Below are positions 11,281 to 20,307 of a stretch of 30,376 nt of DNA, one piece after another. Both the position numbers and the translations under genes were made by a program. Position 1 is the first letter of the stretch. Each line of letters starts with the position of its first letter. Source of the stretch: Acanthamoeba castellanii str. Neff (taxonomy: Eukaryota > Discosea > Longamoebia > Acanthamoebidae). Under the pieces are notes generated by a model. It was not told the DNA's origin. It made no database searches and was given only the letters and a program-made list of their open reading frames with translations. The stretch lies in contig NW_004457477.1 in the NCBI RefSeq assembly GCF_000313135.1, forward strand, positions 35,505-65,880. Reading direction: 5' to 3'.

Positions 11281-12720
11281 GTGCACGATCTTGGAGCCAC
11301 CGCAGTCTCGTTCCTTCGACTTGATGTGCTGATCAGCGGGCGTGGCGAGACAGAGTGGATCCACTTGTCGTCGGAGGTTGTCCTGTTGGCGGCCTCTCGG
11401 TGGACCAACCTGTACAGTGCCACCATTCTCGAGGGCACGAGCTGCGACGGCAAGCCTGCACACGTGATCAACGCATTCCTGGAGCGCTTGGGTCGTCCTG
11501 CGGCAGCCACGCTCACCCAGCTTGCGCTGCTATGGCAAATCGCGGAAGAGCTCCGTGAAGCTTCTGGCCGTGTTCCCGGCGCTCAGGTGTGTCAAACAAG
11601 CACCTCACATGTGAGTGATGAGCCAAGTCACCAAGCCGGCCTCTAACTCACGCTGGCCTCTCTCTCATTCAGATCCCTCAAGCTGCATTCCTCGGCCTAG
11701 CCTCAAGACAAGGACACAGAAGCGTTGGATCAGCTGGCCAAAGTGTGCCCACAAATCGAGGTACGTACGTGTCTCTTTTTAGGGTTCAAAGCGAGGGGTG
11801 CGCACACTTGCACTAACCTAACCCTCTGTGCCTGTGATCACAATGGTAGTAAGTTTAACGCGACTCTTAAGTGCCACCCCTTTGAGGACCGTGGCAGCAC
11901 TTGGTTGACCCCCCAACCTGGAGGAAAGAGAAGAGGAGTTGCCAAACAGTGCCAGAGGTGTTCCCCAATCTGTGCAAGTGCATATTGACGGGTGCACTGT
12001 GTGGAGGGCACTCGCCAACCTGCATGCCAGGGGCCGCCTCCAGCAGCTCCCTGTCCTATCAGCTCGTTCAACCATGGATGGCGGCCAAGGAGTTTGTCTT
12101 GCTTGAGTGTCCCACCTTGAAGTTAGGTTCGCCTGGGCAGATGCCCAACTGTGAGCCCTTGCTCTATCTCATGATTAAGACCCCAGCTCCATGACCAACA
12201 ACCTGGCTGGGGTGGAAGCAGTATGAGCAACCAACAGACAAGCACCCTGACCACACTCAAGTGTCTGTGCCTCAACAAGTGCACAGTGACCATAATTTGG
12301 ACAGCCTCCCTCCAGGCTCTGCCACACCTCACCAACCTGTCATTCACCTCATCATCACCAACAAGGACAACAAGGGGACCACTACAACAGTGGTCCAGTG
12401 TTGTTAGCTGTGTGTACTGCTTTGACATTGGTATTCCCCAACTTTTGTTTCCACCTAGAAGATATGCAGCTTGGGTGAGTTATGGTGTGGTGTGCCAAGC
12501 ACTGTTCCACATAGGTCATCAGCTGCCTGTCTCCCACCACCTGGACAAGACACATGCCATCAGCTTCACCATGCCATGGTGATCTATTGCCCTTTTGCCA
12601 GGTGAAATGCTTGAGAGATGTTTGTGTACCTGGAGAGTGTGTAGATGGGGCATGCCTGGACGAGATGCTCCAGGTGTTCCACAGCAATGAGGCTCCAAGA
12701 TGCTGTGTGGGGAAACACCA
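11281..12720 (+). pseudogene. Decayed LRR protein pseudogene, paralog of 13047-15659
   Basis: Conceptual pieces match the downstream LRR gene in order. SEVVLLAASRW corresponds to its HEVLITTACRW, FLERLGRPAAATL to FLVKLGKSPAAATL, VFPALR to AFPGLR, and LAKVCPQIE to VAAACPQLQ before a GTACGT donor. The two exons around 11430 are fused here (intron absent). The frame shifts near 11531, and a TAG at 11698-11700 interrupts the exon after the splice at 11672. Later pieces such as LTTLKCLCLNKC and LPHLTNLSF still read as leucine-rich repeats. The 3' half (12131-12660) has no CpG at all, unlike the 5' half. The boundaries are approximate; 12600-12720 may hold a last LRR fragment. I infer that it is non-functional. 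Confidence 0.65.
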
Positions 12721-13046
12721 GAAAAGAAAAATCTGTGCGCATTGGCCAGTTTCGCTTAAATACAGTTTTTTGCTTCTTTTTTTAATGACGATGGAGGGGA
12801 AGAGCGCCTCCGGCGGAGCGGTGCGCTCGGTTGGCGGGCTGGCCGCCCTTGGCGAGTCCCTGTTCGATGCCTGCGTCGTGGCCTTGGCCAGCTTCATGCC
12901 GACCACTGCCGCTGCGTTTGTCCCCCCCCGGCGCCTCCGCCGGAGTTGTGTGTTTGGCTGAAGAAAAACCACGACACGACGCGCCTCACAGGGGAGAGGT
13001 GGGCAGAGCGGTGGGCGGTGATGGAAGCGTGCGCGTGGCGAGAGCC
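12721..13046 (+). other. Possible 5' exon(s) of the LRR gene, frame-broken at a C8 tract
   Basis: From ATG 12787 the frame reads GESLFDACVVALASF, which looks like the helical N-terminus common in this LRR family. It then meets a run of eight C at 12922-12929. Another frame continues with PPELCVWLKKNHD, and a third leads into the model at 13047. Either the homopolymer carries an error or indel, or short introns are hidden. I cannot choose, so the CDS is annotated from 13047. Confidence 0.4.
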
Positions 13047-15659
13047 ATGGCCCGGTGGCAGCTCGTCGACAACCGCACATTCAGGTTCTTGGCCGCCCTA
13101 TCGGCGCACTTTCCTGCCGACCAGGCCCACCACCTCGACCTCACGTATGCCTCGCCTCTTGCCACCACACTTCCTCCTGACAAACGGAAGATGAAAGAGG
13201 ATGCCAACAAAACGTGCTTTCGACGTATTCGGTGGTGGCCAACGACAGCAAATGGAGGCACGTGTCGCACGAGGTGCTGATCACGACGGCCTGCCGGTGG
13301 CACAACATCACCAGCATCGATGCCTCCGAGTCAAGGTATGCACGCCAGCGGCGCCCCTTGAAGACAATATTCGGCGAAACAAATGCTCACTCGCCCGAGC
13401 GCCCAGGGTGGACGAGGAGTTCCTGGTGAAGCTGGGGAAGAGCCCAGCCGCCGCCACGCTCCACACGCTCAATCTCCACATGTGCTCCTACATCGACACG
13501 CAGAGCCTGGAGCACCTGTGCGCATTCCCGGGTCTCAGGTCTGGTCTTCTCCCTCTTGACCAAACGTTTGCACTCAATCAGCTCTCACACGGCGTGTGCG
13601 GCGGCGTGCTTGTGTTGTGCGATGGTGCGAATCGTGCCGTGTGTGTCGTGCGCGTGTGCGATAGGCGCTTGACGGTGGGGATGAGTGGCAGTATCAAGCA
13701 ACATGTCTACGACGTCGTGGCCGCGGCCTGCCCACAACTCCAGGTACGCTGTACCTACAAGGCGACCACCCCAGTGTTGACCAGCGCCCAACGGTCCGTC
13801 CCTACCACCGCTCACAGAGCCTCAGCGTCTCGTCGAGCAACCTGCGCCCGTGGACTGCCGACGCCATCGCGCGTCTGCCCAGCCTGACCAGCATTCACTC
13901 CGACACGGTCTCGTTCGCCGAGCTGGCTCGGCTGTTCGACTCCGGGCTCCTGCAGCGCTTCACCACCGTCTCGGCCTGCTACTGGGACTCGCTGCCCAGC
14001 CCGGCCCAGTTGGGAGCCATCCTGGCTGGCTGCCCCAAGCTCGAGTCCGTACCTCGGCTGTCGATGCCCGGCGTCGAACGACTCATCAGTCGCCCCACCG
14101 CCGCCATGTATTCACCGACCAATGAGCTGCAGATCGAGAACGTGGTCGTGTGTGGTCCGTTCTCGGGGTCGTGCGGCGCCCAGCTACTTGCGTGCTTCCC
14201 GCGGCTGCGGCGACTGGAGCAGGTCAGCAGCACGCCTGTGTGGTACTCGTTCGGTGAGCTCTGCGCGGGCCTCCACGGCCTGGACCACCTCGAGGCGCTC
14301 CAGCTGGAGTATACCAGCTGCGACGACCAGGCATCGGTGACCAACTGCACCCGTGGGCTTTGTGGGCTCACCGAACTGACCCTCAATCAGTGCCGGCTGT
14401 CGGTGGACTTGATCGAGGCGCTCGCCTCGCACCTGAATCGCCTCGAGTCGCTCGAGCTCAACGTGTGTGTCAGCGAAAGCGCGCGCTCGGGGTGGTGCGA
14501 TGCGCGTGACCGCATGGCTTCGGCCCTGTGCAGGTGGCGCTCGCTCCGTCGCCTGACTCTCACGGGCTTCTTCGTGCGGCGCGACCCGTACCGCAGCTTC
14601 GAACAGGCCGGCGACGCTGATGAAGTGGTGCGTCTGCACCACCCGATGCTCGAGGAGCTCTCACTCGACCAGACCGAGATGGGCGAAGCGCCCCTCTACT
14701 CGCTGGACTGCCCCGCCCTGCGCACCTGCCATCTAGTCGGCGCAGAGCTCGGCGTCGAGCGGGCCGTGGCCGGCCTGTGCACGGGCTCGCCCCGGCTCGA
14801 GTGCCTGACCCTGGGAGTCGATGCCCTGTGGTCCTCGGGGGCCTGGGCGGCCAGCGCCGTCCTCCAGCTGCTCGACGCCTGCCCACTGCTCACCACTCTC
14901 CGGCTCGAGTCGCGCACCGAGGCCGAGCCCGAAGGCCTGTACCAGCCCGAGTACCAGCCGCCCACAGCCACCGCCGTCGACAAGCCGCCGCCGCTGCAAG
15001 GAGTGCGAGGTGTGTGCAACCTGCAGTCGCTGTCGGTCAGAGGCTTCCGAGGCCGCGCGACAGATAGCGGGCCGTGGTCGCTTGACAAGGCGCTGAGCCG
15101 GTGCACCCGCCTAGCATCGCTCACGATCGAGTCGTGCCAGGGCCTGGCCGGCGTTGGCCTCAGGCGGCTGGCCGACCCCGCCGCCAGCATGCAAAGCCTC
15201 GAGCTGCGCGAGTTGCGCTTCGCCACTCCCGCGGCCGAGGTGGACGCCAGGCTCATCTTAGCACTGAGTGGCCTTCAAGTTCTCCACCTGGACGCGCCGC
15301 TGGGCAGCTGGGAGACATACATCGCCTTCGACGGCCTACGATGGCTGCGCTCGCTGGTCCTCACCGTCAGCCGGTGGCCCGCGCGCGTTGTGATCCGCAA
15401 CCTACCGCTGCTTCGCCACGCGCAGGTGAGCTCGGAGCAGTGCTATTGGACGCCGAGGCCCGAGAGACAGAAGCCGGGAGCGCTGTCGCTGCTAGTGGAG
15501 AACTGCCCAGTGCTCAAGTGTTTGGTGCTGTCGGGCCGAGCGCCGTGCCAAGTTCAGTTCGAGGAGGGCTGCTTCGGTGGCTGCCCGGCGCGTCCGAGTA
15601 TCCCGCCAGCCTGGGACACGTGTGACACCGACCGCGCCCTGCTTGGAAAGGAGCCCTGA
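13047..15659 (+). CDS. Leucine-rich-repeat (RNI-like) protein
   Basis: Exons 13047-13144, 13249-13335, 13407-13538, 13665-13743 and 13818-15659 join to 2238 nt, 745 residues, with consistent phases. The N-terminus has WQLVDNRTFRFLAAL and HHLDLT, then WRHVSHEVLITTACRW. The large last exon carries many irregular leucine-rich repeats of about 24-30 residues (for example LTELTLNQCRL, LRRLTLTGF, LEELSLDQTEM, LTTLRLES), typical of ribonuclease-inhibitor-like LRR proteins that bind other proteins. Amoebozoan relatives often have an F-box. None is clear here, though a broken upstream segment at 12787-13046 may belong to it. Exon 2 with flanking intron sequence is duplicated at 16058-16202. The partner and pathway are unknown. 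Confidence 0.78.
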
Positions 15660-15675
15660 GTTACCCATGGGTAAC
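15660..15675. repeat. Perfect 16-bp palindrome after the LRR stop codon
   Basis: GTTACCCATGGGTAAC begins one base after the TGA at 15657-15659, and a T6 run follows at 15681-15686. It could be a 3' untranslated hairpin or a protein-binding site. It lies between the LRR gene and the tRNA. Confidence 0.6.
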
Positions 15676-15698
15676 TGCCGTTTTTTGTACGACGCGAA

Positions 15699-15771
15699 GC
15701 CGTCCTAGCTCAGTCGGTAGAGCGCAAGACTCTTAATCTTGTGGTCGTGGGTTCGAGCCCCACGGTCGGCT
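15699..15771 (+). tRNA. tRNA-Lys (CUU), copy 1
   Basis: The 73-nt sequence folds as a cloverleaf. The D arm is GCTCAGTCGGTAGAGC, the anticodon stem CAAGA/TCTTG encloses CTCTTAA with anticodon CTT for AAG lysine codons, and the T arm is GTGGG-TTCGAGC-CCCAC. The A and B box promoter elements are intact and a T6 Pol III terminator follows. Oddities are a U-U mismatch at the fifth acceptor pair and U at the discriminator position. It is identical to 20052-20124. Confidence 0.85.
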
Positions 15772-15777
15772 ATCTCC

Positions 15778-15783
15778 TTTTTT
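15778..15783 (+). terminator. Pol III T-run terminator, tRNA copy 1
   Basis: TTTTTT lies 6 bp past the tRNA end, in a 15-bp flank shared with copy 2. Confidence 0.7.
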
Positions 15784-15799
15784 CCTGCTGGGGCCTGCT

Positions 15800-15955
15800 G
15801 CCTCGGCCTTGGTGCAGCCCCACCTGGCCTTGTCCAGGATCATCACCAGCAGCTCGCGCGGCAGCGGCACGCCGATGGCCGCCACCGAGGCCTCGATGAG
15901 GGTGCGCACCACGACCTGCTTGAAGGTGTCCCACTGCTGCTCGGGAACGTCTGCC
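15800..15955 (-). pseudogene. Partial duplicate of the last DUF4246 exon
   Basis: These 156 bp align without gaps to 20405-20560, inside exon 4 of the DUF4246 gene, with four mismatches. The minus-strand reading includes [20 protein letters not shown] and [14 protein letters not shown]. It has no start, no partner exons and no C-terminus, so it is a dead fragment. Its position and orientation relative to the adjacent tRNA match the parent locus, except that about 270 bp between tRNA and exon are missing. Confidence 0.85.
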
Positions 15956-16057
15956 GTCCCCCCCCCGGCGCCTCTGGCCACATTCTAGAATTCCTTTCGT
16001 ACCTCCTCTTAGCGTGCACGCTAACCATTGCTTTCGCGCAATCAACATTCGGGGGTT

Positions 16058-16202
16058 GGTGGCCAACAACAGCAAATGGAGGCACGTGTCGCACGAGGTG
16101 CTGATCACGACGGCCTGCCGGTGGCACAACATCACCAGCATCGATGCCTCCGAGTCAAGGTATGCACGCCAGCGGCGCCCCTTGAAGACAATATTCGGCG
16201 AA
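16058..16202 (+). pseudogene. Duplicate of LRR-gene exon 2 plus flanking intron ends
   Basis: The 145 bp match 13234-13378 with one difference. The copied block includes the 3' end of intron 1, all of exon 2 (WRHVSHEVLITTACRW) and the start of intron 2. A DNA-level copy is therefore indicated, not a processed transcript. There is no flanking gene, so it is a fragment. Confidence 0.88.
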
Positions 16203-16363
16203 CGGCCTTGAACACTGGGATGTGTGTCCAGTAACTCTGATCAATGCTTGCGAAGAAGGGGCGGCTTTACCCATGGTACCTGTGGGTGTCTGAGTTGGGT
16301 GAAGAGGCACCACGACATCCAAGCCTTCCTCACCCTCACGCTGTTCATCATCCCAGCCATCAG

Positions 16364-16443
16364 NNNNNNNNNNNNNNNNNNNNNNNNNNNNNNNNNNNNN
16401 NNNNNNNNNNNNNNNNNNNNNNNNNNNNNNNNNNNNNNNNNNN
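16364..16443. other. Assembly gap (80 N)
   Basis: Eighty undetermined bases lie just inside the 3' part of F-box/LRR gene A, next to the duplicated mosaic. The true length is unknown. A repeat that failed to assemble is likely. Confidence 0.99.
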
Positions 16444-18766
16444 GATGGAGAAGGCGACGAGGTGTTGAGCCTTTTGCTGGCCACAGGCACTGACTCAGAC
16501 GAAGATTGGTAGTGCTGCTGGGGAGCGTCGTCGATGAGGACCGAGGGCACCTTTTCGCGAAGCAACTGGGCGTACTTGTGGGTGCCGTAGGGGTACCCGC
16601 ACCGCACATCGAGCGACTCGAGCCGGGGCAGCCGCATGTGGAGCGTGTTGAAGAAGTAGAACACCTTGTCCCGCTCGTACAGCGAACTGTAATTGGTCTG
16701 TTCCGGCGCAACCACAATTGGCTAGAGCCAATCAGAAAATGCAAGTGATAAAAAAAGAGAAAGAGGCGAGGAGTACGAGGAGAGTGTTGGCCAGGTTGAG
16801 TGAGGTTAGGGTGCGCGGGAGGTAGCGGACGTGTCGTGTGTTGGCTGAGGAGCCCTTGAGAGACAGCTGTTCCAGGCCCTCGGGGAGAGCCCTGCAGGTG
16901 GCGAAACACAACGCTGGTCTTTAGTAAAGAGAAGGACGAAAACGAAACGTAGCAAAGAACGAAGAAGAACGAAAACGAGGATTGCAGATGAAAGAAGAAA
17001 GGGACAAGGGGGGTATATACCAGAGCTCCTCGTCGGTGTAGTTGAGTTTGCAGTTCTCCAGGAGGAGGGTCTTGAGGCGAGGCAGCTGGCGAGTGAAGTC
17101 CACGTTGGGTATGCAGAACGAGGAGCCCGACAGATCGAGGTCAGTCACCGTTGGAGGGAGATCTGTGTCATCGACCACGTCAGCAGGGGATATATTGTGG
17201 ACCAATGAGCTCATTGGCGGAGTTATAACGAAGGGCGAAGAAGGTTGCAGAGAGCAGTACTGAAGAGAGCGGCGGGAGAGGTTTCCACGCCAGCGAGCTT
17301 GAGGGTGGTAAGCGCCGCGGGCCATTTCGCGGTCATGCAGTTGAACTCGAATTCTATGAACAAACGTGCGGTAACACCAACGTTGTTCCACAACATTCAA
17401 ATCACGTGATGGAGGGAATGAGAAAAAAGATAAAAGAGGTTCAACCCCGGGAAGAGGTCCACAAGAGAAAGGGAGGGGAAAGAGGGGTAGAGAGAGTACG
17501 CACTGTAGGAGAGGTTGCCTTTCTCAAAGATGAGCTTGGTGCAGTGAGACAAGTCGATGTCCTCCACTCCGTCGGGGATATGCTACATAGACGCGACAAC
17601 ACATGTTAACAAGATATTTGATCAGATATCGGTGGCGATTGCTGTTGAACCATCATTATCACACCCACAGCCATTCCAAGGCCCGGCATCACCCACGCAA
17701 GTGAGCAGATCAAGAAGATGAAGAGTTAAAATGACCCGAGAGGGGTACCTGAAGCGAAGATACAGTGATGGCCGTAGAAGCGAGGTTCAGCCTCTGCAGC
17801 GCGGTGAGTCGGCCCAGCGCCTGCAGGTTCTTGGGCATAACATCCGAGTGGCTCAGGTCGAGCGCGGTGAGGCTCGTCGGCAGCACATCCAGTCCTGGTC
17901 GTGGTGGTGGTGGTGGTGGTGTGGGGTTTTCTTCTTGTCAGTGTCCATCCACGATCTTCTTCTACTTGCTTCCCCCACAGAAAGAAGACGTACCGCGGGG
18001 AGGGATGGAGGAGTGCGAGAGATTGAGGGAGCGGAGGGTGGTGGGCAGGGCGGTGAGGAGGTCGATGTGGAGGGCTTCTTGCTCGTCGTCGTCGGTCGAT
18101 GCGGCGCCCGACAGGTCCATCGAACGGAGGCGACAGCAGTGACCAGCCAGAAATCGAACGGTCTCCACCATACGCCCGAACCGCAACCGCCGCCGGCGTT
18201 CGGCCTCTTCGTCCACTTGGCTGCTGCTTCGAGCTGTCGCTTGGGTGGCCTTTTGTGGCGTTGAGGAGGATGAAGGTGAAGCTTTGGGCACCGACGTTGG
18301 CCCTACGCGCTCAGAGGGAGAGGGACGACGAGCCGCAATACAGCGCGTGACACGCAGCATGTCAAAATGTCAGCGAAGCACCGAAAACGCATCTCCACGC
18401 GCGAAGCCCTACGAGTGTGTGAGCGCTGATTGGCCCACGCCAGCACCGGGAATGTTGCTCAACCGGGTCCGGAGTTCCAAGGGAGGTGGATGTACCAGAG
18501 TCGAGGCGGCGAGTGAACGAGTGGTGCTCGACTTGGGCCAGCGCGTGGGGTCGCAGGGTCCAGCAAGTACCGGCCAAACGAATAAGGTCTGGCGTGCTGG
18601 CTTGCAGGTACGAACACACGATCGCCCACACCTCCACTGGCAGCTCGACGCGTGTGCCGCTCTGAACGCCGGGATCGTCGGCGCTGTGCGACGGAGCCGC
18701 GCCCGTTCTGGGGGACGGAGTTGGCCCAACGGTTATGTTAGAACGTGCGCGATGGACTGTGGTCAT
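16444..18766 (-). CDS. F-box/LRR protein A, C-terminus lost in the assembly gap
   Basis: F-box proteins usually dock substrates to SCF ubiquitin ligases through SKP1, while the LRRs bind the substrate; this is family knowledge. Exons: 18496-18766, 17994-18302, 17749-17894, 17504-17582, 17261-17353, 17021-17162, 16777-16891, and from 16697 into the gap. The first seven give 385 codons in phase. The F-box is ELPVEVWAIVCSYL then PDLIRLAGTCW (residues about 40-70). Repeats include LTALDLSHSDV, LQRLNLAS, VTDLDLSGS, LTSLNLANTLL and LESLDVRCGYPYG. Exon borders match gene B from exon 4 onward, but the intron after the KY motif is missing here, so LLREKV follows directly. The end is unknown because the frame enters the N run. 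Confidence 0.8.
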
Positions 18767-19073
18767 GAGTGTCGGTGACGTGCAGGTTTGAAGGTGTTTG
18801 CGGGGGTCCGAGAGTGTTCGAGAGTTCGCGTGTTGTTGAAAAAGATGAACGTCTTTGATGCTCTTTATTCTGGCAGTTACCAGCGGCAGAGAAGGTTTCT
18901 TTCGCCGTCTCTTGCTAGACGCCCGGCACCATGCGCGGGTCGTCTCTGGCCCTCCCCTCCTGGTGAGGTACACGGTGGTTCGTCTTCCTCTTCGTCCTCT
19001 TTCCTTCCATCCCCGTGATCAAAGGGAGATTTTCGGTTCGCCATCTCGGCCGAGCTGCTATTCGGGAATTACA

Positions 19074-19148
19074 GGCAAAATTTCTGCTTCGATTCTCTCC
19101 GCAGGTTGCAAGCAGAAATTTTGCCGGCAACCTGCGGAGAGAATCGAA
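19074..19148. repeat. Interleaved inverted repeat A-B-A'-B'
   Basis: Arm A (19074-19089, 16 bp) is the exact reverse complement of A' (19110-19125). Arm B (19088-19109, 22 bp) is the exact reverse complement of B' (19127-19148). The arms alternate, so A-A' and B-B' helices interleave: only one simple hairpin can form at a time, or a pseudoknot in RNA. No matching copy was seen elsewhere in the window. Confidence 0.9.
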
Positions 19149-19547
19149 ACCTGAACGGACGGATTTCTTGTTCATGGCTAACTGCGCTGACCTTTCCCGG
19201 AAGATATGTTGCCTGGGAGCACTGTCCATTCGATGGACCCCTCAGCCTGATAGAGCTTGTCAGCCACTCCATCACAGTAATCCTGTAAACAGGCAGAACA
19301 TCCCCCCAGCTGTTTGCCTTGGCGTTGGCCACAACCTTGGTAGCTTCAGGCTGCTGAGATTCAATCACCAGAGTGAAGTGCTGCAGCAAGCTGGCTCATT
19401 GTTGGCCTCACAATGTGGACTTGCAGGCACTTGTTGTGCCTCTAAATCCTTTTGGCTGTGCTTGGTGTTCTGCTTGTTATCAGCCATGCTGTGTTGGCAG
19501 AAGTTGTCACCATAGGTGAGCCAGCAGGCCAGCTCAAGCAAGAAGTA

Positions 19548-19589
19548 TGACATGGCCAATGACAAGACAGGAAAAGGTTGGCCATGTCA
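19548..19589. repeat. 12-bp inverted repeat
   Basis: TGACATGGCCAA (19548-19559) and its exact complement TTGGCCATGTCA (19578-19589) flank an 18-bp spacer within the CpG-free block. It could be part of a dead mobile element. Confidence 0.75.
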
Positions 19590-19977
19590 AGCCACCAAAG
19601 GCTGTGGCTCCACCCTTCACCTGCTGATCAGGGCACCAGCCCAAGTTGTGGTCTTTTCTCAAGAATTACCATTCTTACAACTAATTGGGTGCAATGCATA
19701 CTTAGTCAGATGTGGCAATGGTGTTACTGTGTTTTGCTACATAGCCAAGACATAACCCAACTGGTTGTCATCTTTACTTTCTTCATTGGTCTACTCATCA
19801 TCTCATCATTGCTGAGCATCCTCCTCCTCACCAAGTTCTGCCATGTTAACACTATTGTGCAAGCACAGGCCCACTGGCGCATTGTAGTTCTGCCACTCCT
19901 CATGCTCCTACCACTTCGGCAAGGGGGGTCCTGTCGCAAATTCATTGTGGTGCATGCTCCTCTTCGGCGACACGAAG

Positions 19978-20000
19978 CCGTCCTTGCACAAGATTAATAG
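19978..20000 (+). pseudogene. Internally deleted tRNA-Lys remnant
   Basis: GAAGCCGTCCT matches the 5' flank and acceptor start of both tRNA-Lys copies. It is followed by a degenerate echo of the anticodon arm (CACAAGATTAAT). The D arm and T arm are missing, so it cannot fold as a tRNA. Confidence 0.5.
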
Positions 20001-20051
20001 TTGATCAGTCTGAGAGTAAAACAAATAAAATTCTGACTCCGGCAACGCGAA

Positions 20052-20124
20052 GCCGTCCTAGCTCAGTCGGTAGAGCGCAAGACTCTTAATCTTGTGGTCG
20101 TGGGTTCGAGCCCCACGGTCGGCT
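20052..20124 (+). tRNA. tRNA-Lys (CUU), copy 2
   Basis: This copy is base-for-base identical to 15699-15771, including the acceptor-stem U-U mismatch and the U discriminator. The anticodon is CTT. It lies 183 bp beyond the 3' end of the convergent DUF4246 gene, the arrangement partly repeated at copy 1. This is probably the parental locus. Confidence 0.87.
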
Positions 20125-20130
20125 ATCTCC

Positions 20131-20136
20131 TTTTTT
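20131..20136 (+). terminator. Pol III T-run terminator, tRNA copy 2
   Basis: TTTTTT lies 6 bp past the tRNA end, with the same flank as copy 1. Confidence 0.7.
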
Positions 20137-20307
20137 CCTTCTTGGTGTGCCGCTGTAACGTCGGAGCACCCCTTCGAAAAAAAGAATACTTGTGGCCACC
20201 AAGACAAATCTCTTTGTGTGTTGGCATTGAGTAATGAGTCCACCCTGGTCCACCTTTGAAGGTGTGGCGCCCGAAGCATGTTCGTGATGGCTGGGACAGT
20301 TGAGCGC

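Larger units (their letters stand above)
18767..20051. other. Gene-free 1.3 kb with inverted repeats and a CpG-free block
   Basis: No ORF here resembles a protein I know. The segment holds the promoter side of gene A (18767 to about 19000), an interleaved inverted repeat (19074-19148), a CpG-free block (19325-19877), a 12-bp inverted repeat (19548-19589) and a decayed tRNA-Lys remnant (about 19978-20000). The CpG-free block may be a dead mobile element. A minus-strand reading such as WQNYNAPVGLCLHNS looks protein-like but has stops. Confidence 0.55.

Noticed and set aside
12382..13080. 232-codon open frame on the minus strand
   Set aside because: It crosses LRR pseudogene and LRR gene sequence on the other strand and shows no motif.
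15733..15981. 82-codon minus-strand gene ending GSNPRPQD
   Set aside because: The ending is antisense tRNA, and the rest is the duplicated DUF4246 exon fragment.
16155..16363. C-terminus of F-box/LRR protein A beyond the N gap
   Set aside because: The frame after the gap runs antisense through the duplicated LRR exon. Continuity across unknown bases cannot be shown.
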